15,715 nt of DNA. Origin: Flavobacterium sp. (GTDB taxonomy: Bacteria; Bacteroidota; Bacteroidia; Flavobacteriales; Flavobacteriaceae). The stretch spans positions 1 to 15,715 of the forward strand of contig JAHEBK010000009.1 of the NCBI GenBank assembly GCA_024642295.1, in the 5' to 3' direction. The notes beneath the pieces are model-generated. The model had not been told where the DNA came from. It searched no databases and saw only the letters and a list, made by a program, of their open reading frames with translations. This document shows positions 1-5,984 of this stretch, in pieces. How positions within the stretch are numbered: the stretch's first letter is position 1; the number at the start of each line of letters is the position of its first letter. A program made the translations under genes and the position numbers.

Positions 1-1515
1 AACCACAGCACAACCTGCAAATTTCTCCAATCCTTCCTCTAAAGCACGAAGGGTATTTACATCTAAATCATTGGTTGGCTCATCCAGTAGCAATACGTTT
101 CCTTCTTCTTTTAAAGTCATTGCAAGGTGCAAACGGTTACGTTCTCCTCCAGAAAGTGTTGCTACTTTTTTATTTTGATCACTTCCACCAAAGTTAAAAC
201 GACTCAAATAAGCTCTAGAATTTACTTGGCGTCCGCCCATCATAATCAATTCCTGACCATCACAGAAGTTTTCCCAAATTGATTTATTAGGGTCAATATT
301 AGAGTGTGCTTGATCGACGTAGGCAATTTTTACGGTATCTCCTACTGTAAATTCGCCGCTATCTGTTTCTTGCTCACCCATAATCATTCGGAAAATAGTT
401 GATTTACCCGCACCGTTTGGCCCGATAATCCCAACAATTCCTGCTTGTGGCAATGTAAAATTCAAGTTGTCATATAATAGTTTATCACCAAAAGCTTTCG
501 CAACAGCTTTGGACTCGATTACATTGGTTCCCAAACGAGGACCATTTGGAATATAAATTTCTAATTTTTCGTCCAGTTCTTTTTGGTCTTCGTTCAATAA
601 CTTATCATAGTTTTGCAAACGAGCTTTTTGTTTGGTTTGACGCCCTTTGGCTCCTTGACGAACCCACTCTAACTCACGTTCTAAGTTTTTTCTGCGTTTT
701 GAAGCTACTTTTTCCTCTTGTGCCAAACGACTTGATTTTTGGTCTAACCAAGAAGAATAATTTCCTTTCCACGGAATACCCTCACCTCTATCCAACTCTA
801 AAATCCATCCTGCTACATTATCCAAGAAGTATCTATCGTGCGTTACCGCAATTACTGTTCCTGCATATTGTGCCAAATGTTGTTCTAACCATAGAACACT
901 CTCTGCATCCAAGTGGTTGGTAGGCTCATCCAATAACAATACATCAGGTTGTTTCAACAACAAACGACATAAAGCCACACGACGACGCTCTCCTCCAGAA
1001 AGATTTTTAATAGGTGTATCGGCATCTGGCGTGCGAAGCGCATCCATTGCGATTTCTAGTTTGGTATCAATTTCCCAAGCTCCCAAGGCATCAATTTTAT
1101 CTTGCAAAGCCGCTTGACGGTCCATTAATTTATCCATTTTGTCTGGATCGGAATAGTTCTCTTCAAGACCAAACAAATCATTGATTTTGTTGTACTCGTC
1201 AAGAACTTGCATTGTTTCGGCAACTCCTTCACGAACAATTTCGATTACGGTTTTACTATCATCAAGAATAGGCTCTTGCTCTAAATACCCAACAGTATAT
1301 CCTGGAGCGAAAACAACATCCCCTTGATAGTTTTTATCTACTCCTGCAATAATCTTCAAAAGTGAAGATTTTCCCGAACCATTAAGTCCTAAAATACCAA
1401 TCTTAGCTCCGTAAAAGAAACTCAAATAAATATTTTTTAGTACTGGTTTATCTGCTCCTTGATAGGTTTTACTCAATTTTGACATTGAGAAAATTACTTT
1501 CTTATCGTCTGACAT
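1..1515 (-). CDS. ettA: Energy-dependent translational throttle protein EttA (ABC-F ATPase), C-terminus cut by window edge
   Basis: This is a cytoplasmic ABC-F protein with two ATP-binding cassettes and no membrane segment. EttA-type proteins bind the ribosomal E site and gate entry into elongation according to the ATP/ADP ratio. The 505 visible codons show Walker A GLNGSGKS at about residues 43-50, signature LSGGE at 172-176, Walker B VLLLDEPTN at 192-200, a charged inter-domain linker at about 255-320, a second Walker A GPNGAGKS at 365-372, a second LSGGE at 454-458 and a second Walker B LLLDEPTND at 475-483. Both catalytic glutamates are present. Family members are about 560 residues, so roughly 55-60 C-terminal residues lie outside the window. 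The ATG at 1513-1515 begins MSDDKKVIF, a normal start. Its leader is a GTTTNNN heptad array rather than a recognisable promoter. The subfamily assignment (EttA rather than Uup or another ABC-F) rests on overall length, linker and sequence similarity from memory. Confidence 0.95.
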   Translation of the reverse strand, partial: MSDDKKVIFSMSKLSKTYQGADKPVLKNIYLSFFYGAKIGILGLNGSGKSSLLKIIAGVDKNYQGDVVFAPGYTVGYLEQEPILDDSKTVIEIVREGVAETMQVLDEYNKINDLFGLEENYSDPDKMDKLMDRQAALQDKIDALGAWEIDTKLEIAMDALRTPDADTPIKNLSGGERRRVALCRLLLKQPDVLLLDEPTNHLDAESVLWLEQHLAQYAGTVIAVTHDRYFLDNVAGWILELDRGEGIPWKGNYSSWLDQKSSRLAQEEKVASKRRKNLERELEWVRQGAKGRQTKQKARLQNYDKLLNEDQKELDEKLEIYIPNGPRLGTNVIESKAVAKAFGDKLLYDNLNFTLPQAGIVGIIGPNGAGKSTIFRMIMGEQETDSGEFTVGDTVKIAYVDQAHSNIDPNKSIWENFCDGQELIMMGGRQVNSRAYLSRFNFGGSDQNKKVATLSGGERNRLHLAMTLKEEGNVLLLDEPTNDLDVNTLRALEEGLEKFAGCAVV

Positions 1516-1521
1516 ATTTTT

Positions 1522-1563
1522 GTTTATTGTTTATTGTTTGTGGTTTTTAGTTTGTGGTTTATG
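1522..1563 (+). repeat. GTTTNNN heptad array, left arm
   Basis: Six consecutive 7-base units all begin with GTTT: GTTTATT twice, then GTTTGTG, GTTTTTA, GTTTGTG and GTTTATG. Three more degenerate T/G-rich heptads follow to about 1584, where the four-helix-bundle frame ends. The phase is unbroken for 42 bases, which ordinary T/G richness would not readily produce. The array points inward, toward the pseudogene, and its first base lies 7 nt upstream of the ettA ATG, so it forms the whole near leader of ettA. The opposite arm is at 1968-1988. The same heptad type forms the ends of the element at 3233-3459. Confidence 0.75.
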
Positions 1564-1581
1564 TTTGTCGTTGGCTGTTGA

Positions 1582-1971
1582 TTACTTAAACTTAAGTCCT
1601 TTGATATCACAATTTCTTAAATAATTCATCATTGCTCCAATTTTATTTTTTTCTATTTCGGCCATTTCATTTAATTTCAAATGTTGTTCTTCTGAAATTA
1701 GTTTTTTATTAAAAGCTCGGTACGATTGCCATTTTACTTCACCAATTGAACCTTTGGCAATACTCAAAAATTGTATGAATTCTTTATTTCCGTTTCGTTC
1801 AAAACCTTCTGCAATATTATCCATCACTGAACCCGAACTTCTGTCAATTTGATCTTTTAACGAATAATTTGTTTTTAAAGTTGTTGTCTGAATCAATAAT
1901 TCAACATATTGTTAAATCTCTCTTGCTTTTTGCCAAATTTCTAAATCTTCAAATTTATTTATTTTCGCCAT
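1582..1971 (-). pseudogene. Four-helix-bundle (S23 rRNA intervening-sequence type) protein gene with an in-frame stop at codon 20
   Basis: From the ATG at 1969-1971 the frame reads MAKINKFEDLEIWQKAREI, a typical family N-terminus, and then hits TAA at 1912-1914. The same frame continues without a shift into [13 protein letters not shown] and on through the hallmark segments [18 protein letters not shown] and [16 protein letters not shown] to a stop at 1582-1584, 129 codons in all. Family members are usually about 115-130 residues, so a single substitution accounts for the break. A TTG at 1894-1896, six codons after the stop, could restart translation, but that product would lack helix 1. The segment [10 protein letters not shown] also looks unusual: from memory, relatives have a small and an aliphatic residue at the W and S positions. 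The biochemical function of this family is poorly known; relatives include Avd proteins of diversity-generating retroelements. No retroelement is present here. A sequencing error at 1914 is an alternative explanation. Confidence 0.8.
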
Positions 1972-1988
1972 AACAACAAACCAAAAAC
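1968..1988 (-). repeat. GTTTNNN heptad array, right arm
   Basis: Read on the minus strand, three heptads follow each other: GTTTTTG, GTTTGTT, GTTATGG. The last one contains the start codon of the four-helix-bundle pseudogene. The right end of the element at 3233-3459 ends in the same GTTATGG heptad after two GTTTNNN units, and its left end finishes with GTTATGA. The shared ending suggests a common terminal signal rather than chance. Confidence 0.6.
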
Positions 1989-2170
1989 TAAAGCCTTCCT
2001 TTCAACGAATTAAACACCCATGAAATTGCCAAAAATCCAACTCCAACAGCTGCAAATCCCCATCCTGCCACATCATCATATCGAAATGCTCCAAGGCCAA
2101 TCAATAAAAATCCCATTAACAGCATTATAAAAGTTGCCCAGCCTAAAATTGTGTTTTTGTTCATTCCCAT
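1988..2170 (-). CDS. Small two-helix membrane protein, CAL67264 family
   Basis: The 60-residue product is almost entirely membrane-embedded. A short polar start (MGMNKN) is followed by one hydrophobic helix at about residues 8-28 (WATFIMLLMGFLLIGLGAF), a short loop with RYDD, a second helix at about 35-53 (GWGFAAVGVGFLAISWVF), and a basic tail, NSLKGRL. I recognise this as the small flavobacterial membrane protein family that NCBI names after the locus CAL67264; its function is not known. It lies 44 nt downstream of holA on the same strand and is probably co-transcribed with it. Either ATG (2168-2170 or 2162-2164) could start translation. Its stop codon overlaps the right heptad arm of the four-helix-bundle cassette by one base. 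Confidence 0.8.
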   Translation of the reverse strand: MGMNKNTILGWATFIMLLMGFLLIGLGAFRYDDVAGWGFAAVGVGFLAISWVFNSLKGRL

Positions 2171-2214
2171 AGTTTGTGGTATTTTAAAAAGACAAATATC
2201 GTTAATTTATATGC

Positions 2215-3219
2215 CTAATTAAAAATTTGATACAGCATTTCTTTTAACAAATCGGCACTTGAAAGTGCATTTGCTCCTACTCCTTTGCTTTTTACATCAA
2301 TTTCTCTCAAAGCCGTTACAATTTGACTTACTTTTCGCATCGGGTAATTCTTTATTGCTACATCATATTCTTTCATGAAATACGGATTTACTCCTATCAA
2401 ACCGGCAACCTTTGTTGGATTTTTATCCTTGGCTCCGTGGTATTTTAATAATTGAACGAAAAAACCAAACACCAAACCCGTTGTCATCACCATGGGATTG
2501 TCTTTGGGATTTTGTGCAAAATTCTCCGCTATTTTATATGCTTTCAATTGGTTGCGCTCCCCTATTGCTTTTCGCAATTCAAATACATTAAAATCTTTGC
2601 TGAAACCAATATTTTCTTCGATATCATGAGCTGTTATCGTGCTTCCTTTAGGCAAAATAACTTGCAATTTTTCGAGTTCATTGTTGATTTTACTCAAATC
2701 GGTTCCCAAAAACTCAACCAACATAGCTGTCGCTTTAGGTTCAATATTGTATTTCTTTCCCGCTAAAACACGCTTAATCCAATCTCCTACTTGGTTTTCA
2801 TAAAGTTTTTTGCTTTCGTAAACCAATCCGTTTTTAGCGAGGGTTTTAGTTACTTTTTTGCGTTTGTCAAGCGTTTTGTATTTATAAGCCATCACCAAGA
2901 CTGTTGTAGGCATTGGATTTTCGGCATAAGATTCTAATTTTTCAATCGTACGGCTTAATTCTTGCGCTTCTTTTACAATAACCACTTGGCGATCCGCCAT
3001 CATAGGGTATCGTTTAGCAGTTGATACAATATCTTCAATTGTTACATCACGACCGTATAAAACCGTTTGATTAAATCCTTTTTCCTCTTCGGTCAAAATA
3101 GTATCTTCGATATAATCGGATAATTTATCAATATAATAGGACTCTTCCCCCATCAAAAAATAAATAGGTTTGATATTTCCCGCCTTTATATCATTAACAA
3201 TTTTTACTACTTCGTCCAT
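2215..3219 (-). CDS. holA: DNA polymerase III subunit delta
   Basis: Delta is the clamp-loader subunit that opens the beta sliding clamp, acting with tau/gamma and delta-prime in the cytoplasm. The 334-residue length fits the family. Typical features are the N-terminal PIYFLMGEESYYIDKLSDYI (about residues 18-37), then YPMMADRQVVIVKEAQ at about 71-86, which matches the conserved P-F/M-x-x-x-R-x-V-V-x-V block following the first strands, and a helical C-terminal collar domain containing DLSKINNELEKL. Delta keeps the AAA+ fold but does not hydrolyse ATP, and no intact Walker A is seen here. The start ATG at 3217-3219 gives MDEVVKIVNDI. The leader is a run of A residues followed by the heptad end of the 3233-3459 element. 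A TAnnTTTG match on the minus strand at 3459-3466 could serve as its promoter, giving a leader of over 200 nt, but this is speculative. Confidence 0.93.
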   Translation of the reverse strand: MDEVVKIVNDIKAGNIKPIYFLMGEESYYIDKLSDYIEDTILTEEEKGFNQTVLYGRDVTIEDIVSTAKRYPMMADRQVVIVKEAQELSRTIEKLESYAENPMPTTVLVMAYKYKTLDKRKKVTKTLAKNGLVYESKKLYENQVGDWIKRVLAGKKYNIEPKATAMLVEFLGTDLSKINNELEKLQVILPKGSTITAHDIEENIGFSKDFNVFELRKAIGERNQLKAYKIAENFAQNPKDNPMVMTTGLVFGFFVQLLKYHGAKDKNPTKVAGLIGVNPYFMKEYDVAIKNYPMRKVSQIVTALREIDVKSKGVGANALSSADLLKEMLYQIFN

Positions 3220-3232
3220 TTTTTTATTTCAG

Positions 3233-3459
3233 GTTTCAGGTTTCAAGTTATGAATAAGTCTAAATTAATCAGAAAAAGTTTGACACGAATTCCACAGATT
3301 TTCACAAAAGTGGAATCTTGAAAATGAAATTTCGCTAATTTCAACTGCCTAAAGCAGATTTCGTGAAATTATAGCATTATATGTTTCGTGTAAATTTGTG
3401 TAATTCGTGTAAAAAAATATTCAATCTGTGTAAGATTTCCATAACTTGAAACCTGAAAC
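3233..3459. mobile_element. 227-bp element with perfect 20-bp terminal inverted repeats (MITE/REP-like)
   Basis: Bases 3233-3252 and 3440-3459 are exact reverse complements over 20 bases. Each arm consists of the heptads GTTTCAG, GTTTCAA and GTTATG(A/G), and a further unit ATTTCAG precedes the left arm at 3226-3232. The interior holds words common in Bacteroidetes intergenic repeats: ACACGAATT at 3283-3291 with its complement AATTCGTGT at 3402-3410 (13 of 14 match over 3283-3296 and 3397-3410), CACAGATT at 3293-3300 with AATCTGTG at 3423-3430, and three GTGTAA boxes spaced 9-10 bases apart at 3388-3412. No gene of recognisable family lies inside. It fills nearly the whole 261-base gap between divergent holA and the HsdR-N gene. 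No target-site duplication is evident. Confidence 0.6.
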
Positions 3460-3476
3460 AAAATTAACTATTTTTG
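3446..3476 (+). promoter_or_regulatory. Candidate Bacteroidetes-type promoter for the HsdR-N / glycosyltransferase pair
   Basis: TATTTTTG at 3469-3476 fits the TAnnTTTG -7 consensus exactly. A TTG at 3446-3448, 20 bases upstream, fits the -33 box and lies inside the right terminal repeat of the neighbouring element. The -7 box ends only 4 bases before the ATG at 3481, so a transcript from it would be nearly leaderless. Such matches arise by chance in AT-rich DNA, so confidence is moderate. Confidence 0.4.
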
Positions 3477-3480
3477 CTCC

Positions 3481-3927
3481 ATGCAAAAGCTCAATTTTCC
3501 TTCTTATTCATTTCGATTCAAAAATAGCGAAAATAAAGTCTCTATCTTTGATGAAATCCGGAAAAAATTCATCATTCTTACTCCAGAAGAATGGGTCCGT
3601 CAGCATGTAGTACGTTTTTTATTGGAAGAAAAAAAGATTCCAAAATCACTTATCAATGTCGAAAAACTACTCAAAGTCAACGGATTAAATAAAAGATACG
3701 ACATAGTGGTTTTCAACTCTGATGGCTCTATCTATATATTAGTAGAATGCAAAGCCCCCGAAGTCAAAATAGCACAAGCGACTTTTGACCAAATTGCTCG
3801 TTATAATATGACGATGAATGCCACTCTTTTGATGGTAAGTAATGGTTTGAATCATTACTTTTGCCAAATGGATTATGAGAATGAAAAGTATCATTTTCTT
3901 CCAGATTTACCGCAATACAACAACTAA
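3481..3927 (+). CDS. Solitary type I restriction HsdR N-terminal domain protein (PD-(D/E)XK nuclease fold)
   Basis: The 148-residue protein consists only of the N-terminal nuclease domain of type I restriction R subunits. The visible active-site pattern is D74 in RYDIVVF, then E89-C90-K91 in LVECKAPE, followed by Q104 and Y108 in the QxxxY motif of HsdR-type nucleases. The PEEWVRQHVVRFLL segment (about residues 35-48) is the usual helix before the core. There is no helicase/translocase part and no HsdM or HsdS nearby, so this is not a restriction system. Stand-alone proteins of this type are common in Bacteroidetes and their role is not established; a repair or nucleic-acid processing nuclease is my inference from the intact catalytic residues. 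The stop is 3 nt before the next ATG, which indicates co-transcription with the glycosyltransferase. Confidence 0.85.
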   Translation: MQKLNFPSYSFRFKNSENKVSIFDEIRKKFIILTPEEWVRQHVVRFLLEEKKIPKSLINVEKLLKVNGLNKRYDIVVFNSDGSIYILVECKAPEVKIAQATFDQIARYNMTMNATLLMVSNGLNHYFCQMDYENEKYHFLPDLPQYNN

Positions 3928-3930
3928 AAA

Positions 3931-4923
3931 ATGAAAATAGCAGTCGTTATACTCAATTGGAACGGAGTCGCATTATTAAAAAAGTTTTTACCTTCGGTGG
4001 TGGAATTTTCACCAGAAGCCACAGTGTATGTCGCCGATAATGCCTCGACTGATGATTCTGTTGCTTTTGTGAGAAGCAATTTTCCAACAGTTCAAATTGT
4101 AGAAAATAAAGGAAATTTCGGCTTTGCCAAAGGATACAACGAAGCCTTACAACATATTGAAGCTGATATTTTTGCCCTAGTTAATTCAGATGTTGAAGTA
4201 ACCCAGAACTGGCTACAACCTATTATTAAAACCTTTGAAAACGAACCTAACACTGCCGTAATCCAACCAAAACTATTAGATTTTAAAAATAAAGCTTATT
4301 TTGAATATGCTGGTGCAGCAGGTGGATTCATTGACAAATATGGTTATCCTTATTGTCGTGGACGTATTTTTGATACTATTGAAAAAGACAACGGTCAATA
4401 TGATGACGAAATTGAAATTTTCTGGGCATCAGGTGCTTGTTTTTTTATCCGATCAGCTGTGTACCAAGAAATGAATGGTTTTGATGATGATTTTTTTGCT
4501 CACCAAGAAGAAATTGATTTGTGTTGGCGTATTATTAATAAGGGCTACACTATTAAGTACAATTCGAATTCTGTAGTCTATCATGTTGGAGGTGCAACTT
4601 TAGATCAAGGAAATCCTAAAAAAACATATTTAAATTTTAGAAACTCATTGTTGATGTTGGTAAAAAACGTACCCAAAAACTCGTTGTTTTTCATTTTATT
4701 TTTTCGCCTGATATTAGATGGGATTGCAGGATTACGATTTATTTCGCAAGGAAAATGGAGTCATTTTACAGCAATTTTAAAAGCTCATTTTTCTTTTTAC
4801 TGCTCAATACCAAATACATACAAAAAAAGAGTTCGTTTCCAAACTACAAAATACTATCAAAGTACTAGTATAATAAACCAATACTACATTAATAATGGCA
4901 AGGTATTTGTTAACAAAATTTAA
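3931..4923 (+). CDS. Family 2 glycosyltransferase (rhamnosyltransferase-like)
   Basis: This is an inverting GT-A fold transferase that moves a sugar from a nucleotide donor to a cell-surface acceptor at the cytoplasmic face of the membrane. The N-terminus MKIAVVILNWNG is the classic GT2 start. It is followed by VADNASTDDS (about 34-43), NKGNFGFAKGYNEAL (59-73), and the metal-binding NSDVEV with D87 in the DxD position. FWASGACFFIRS (164-175) and HQEEIDLCWRI (191-201) form the acceptor-side catalytic region found in WbbL-like enzymes. A hydrophobic stretch at about 251-268 (SLFFILFFRLILDGIAGL) probably anchors the basic C-terminal tail to the membrane. The sugar and acceptor cannot be read from sequence. 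Its only neighbours of possible surface function are the OmpA lipoprotein and the barrel protein downstream, and there is no O-antigen cluster. Confidence 0.9.
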   Translation: MKIAVVILNWNGVALLKKFLPSVVEFSPEATVYVADNASTDDSVAFVRSNFPTVQIVENKGNFGFAKGYNEALQHIEADIFALVNSDVEVTQNWLQPIIKTFENEPNTAVIQPKLLDFKNKAYFEYAGAAGGFIDKYGYPYCRGRIFDTIEKDNGQYDDEIEIFWASGACFFIRSAVYQEMNGFDDDFFAHQEEIDLCWRIINKGYTIKYNSNSVVYHVGGATLDQGNPKKTYLNFRNSLLMLVKNVPKNSLFFILFFRLILDGIAGLRFISQGKWSHFTAILKAHFSFYCSIPNTYKKRVRFQTTKYYQSTSIINQYYINNGKVFVNKI

Positions 4924-4958
4924 CAGTACTTTATAAGTATATTTTAAACATTAAAAAC

Positions 4959-4966
4959 TAAATTTG
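4959..4966 (+). promoter_or_regulatory. Candidate -7 promoter box for the OmpA-family gene
   Basis: TAAATTTG matches TAnnTTTG exactly and sits 24 bases before the ATG at 4991, implying a leader of about 20 bases. No clear -33 TTG is found about 20 bases upstream. The 67-base gap after the glycosyltransferase also favours a separate promoter. Confidence 0.4.
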
Positions 4967-4990
4967 TACCCAAACTTAATTATTGAATTT

Positions 4991-5824
4991 ATGAAAAAAA
5001 TCGTAGTTGCCTTATCAGTATTAACTTTATTAGCTTCATGCGTTTCAAAAAAGAAATACCAAGAATTAGAAGCTAGAAATAAAGAAACACAAGACTTATT
5101 AAACAGTTGTACAGTAAAACTTAATTCTTGTTTGGAAGAAAAAGCAGGACTTCAAGCCTCTGTAAATGGTTTAAAAGAGTACAACCAAAACTTAATTACA
5201 ACTTCTAAGGATTTAACAATGTTAACTTCAAAAGGAGCTGAAAACCTAGAAAAATCTTTAGAAAGCTTAAAAGAAAAAGATTTAAAAATTAGCAGATTAC
5301 AAGATGCATTGACACGTAAAGACAGCGTAACTCTTGCTCTTGTTTCAAGCCTGAAAAGTTCTGTTGGAATTTCAGATCCAGATATCGAAATCAACGTTGA
5401 AAAAGGAGTGGTTTACATTTCTATCGCTGATAAATTGTTATTCAAAAGTGGTAGCTATGATGTAACATCACAAGCAAAAAGTGTTTTAGCTAAAGTTGCC
5501 AAAGTTGTTAATGACAAACCAGACTTTGAATGTATGGTTGAGGGACATACAGATAACGTTCCTTACCTTGGAAACGGAGTATTATTAGACAACTGGGATT
5601 TAAGTGTAAAACGTTCTACATCTATCATCCGTGTTTTAACAGGTCAACTAGGTGTTAAACCAGAGCAATTAGTTGCTGCAGGTAGAAGTTCATACGTACC
5701 TTTAGTATCTAACGATTCTGCAGAGAACAGAGCTCGTAACCGTAGAACTCGTATCATTGTATTGCCAAAAATTGATCAATTCTACGACATGATCGAAAAA
5801 GAAATGAAAAAACAAAAACAATAA
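4991..5824 (+). CDS. OmpA-family peptidoglycan-binding lipoprotein
   Basis: The 277-residue product has a lipoprotein signal peptide, MKKIVVALSVLTLLASC, with lipobox LASC and lipidated Cys at residue 17. Residues about 22-112 are heptad-rich and charged, probably a coiled coil spanning the periplasm. The C-terminal OmpA domain (about 135-270) carries GHTDN at 185-189 and NRARNRRTRI at 246-255, including the Asp and Arg that bind diaminopimelate in peptidoglycan. The likely role is tethering the outer membrane to the cell wall, as in Pal or OmpA. I chose the ATG at 4991. A TTG at 4964 in the same frame adds nine residues that would spoil the n-region of the signal peptide, and it lies within the candidate -7 box. 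A strong hairpin terminator follows the gene, so it ends its transcription unit. Confidence 0.92.
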   Translation: MKKIVVALSVLTLLASCVSKKKYQELEARNKETQDLLNSCTVKLNSCLEEKAGLQASVNGLKEYNQNLITTSKDLTMLTSKGAENLEKSLESLKEKDLKISRLQDALTRKDSVTLALVSSLKSSVGISDPDIEINVEKGVVYISIADKLLFKSGSYDVTSQAKSVLAKVAKVVNDKPDFECMVEGHTDNVPYLGNGVLLDNWDLSVKRSTSIIRVLTGQLGVKPEQLVAAGRSSYVPLVSNDSAENRARNRRTRIIVLPKIDQFYDMIEKEMKKQKQ

Positions 5825-5846
5825 TTTGCAATTTGTTTTCCAATAT

Positions 5847-5878
5847 AAAACGTCTTGAGCAATCAGGACGTTTTTTTT
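5847..5878 (+). terminator. Rho-independent terminator after the OmpA-family gene
   Basis: AAAACGTC, a T, and TGA (5847-5858) pair with TCA, a G, and GACGTTTT (5863-5874). The stem is 12 bp with one T-G wobble, the loop is GCAA (a GNRA-type tetraloop), and eight T residues run from 5871 to 5878. It lies 22 bases past the stop codon. Confidence 0.9.
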
Positions 5879-5984
5879 GTTTCAATTTTCCGCTATTTAA
5901 ATAGTGTAATAATATATTCCCAAAATACCTTTATGATAATTTGGTTTTTAATGTACATTAGTAGTATTAAATACAGCCCCAAAA

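Larger units (their letters stand above)
1522..1988. mobile_element. Putative heptad-bounded cassette carrying a four-helix-bundle gene
   Basis: Inward-facing GTTTNNN arrays (1522-1563 on the plus strand, 1968-1988 on the minus strand) bracket a single small gene of the S23/IVP four-helix-bundle family, which is known for patchy distribution and for sitting in 23S rRNA intervening sequences. The 13-base stretches 1548-1560 and 1978-1990 are inverted copies with one mismatch. The segment fits between the ettA start codon and the stop codon of the next gene: the TAG of the membrane protein (1988-1990) shares its last base with the first right-arm heptad. There is no transposase and no target duplication that I can recognise, so mobility is an inference from structure and from the gene family. 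Confidence 0.35.

Noticed and set aside
546..1117. Open frames on the plus strand opposite ettA
   Set aside because: They are antisense to a clearly coding ABC-F gene, have no family resemblance, and show low-complexity composition typical of shadow frames.
1522..1563. Heptad array as a CRISPR or simple microsatellite
   Set aside because: Units are 7 bases with no spacers, so it is not CRISPR. The variable last three bases and the matching inverted arm make a plain microsatellite less likely, though replication slippage cannot be excluded.
2172..2185. Additional GTTTGTG unit upstream of the small membrane protein as a third array
   Set aside because: Only one unit matches the heptad and the next is degenerate; one match is expected by chance in this composition.
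2452..2766. Open frame opposite holA
   Set aside because: It lies wholly within holA on the other strand, with no plausible domain or promoter.
3366..3438. Short minus-strand frame beginning at the GTTATGG heptad of the 227-bp element (about 21 codons)
   Set aside because: It is made of the repeated CACGAATT words and has no resemblance to the four-helix-bundle N-terminus; not supported as a gene.
4964..4990. Upstream TTG start for the OmpA lipoprotein
   Set aside because: It would place nine extra residues before a perfect lipoprotein signal peptide and coincides with the candidate promoter box.
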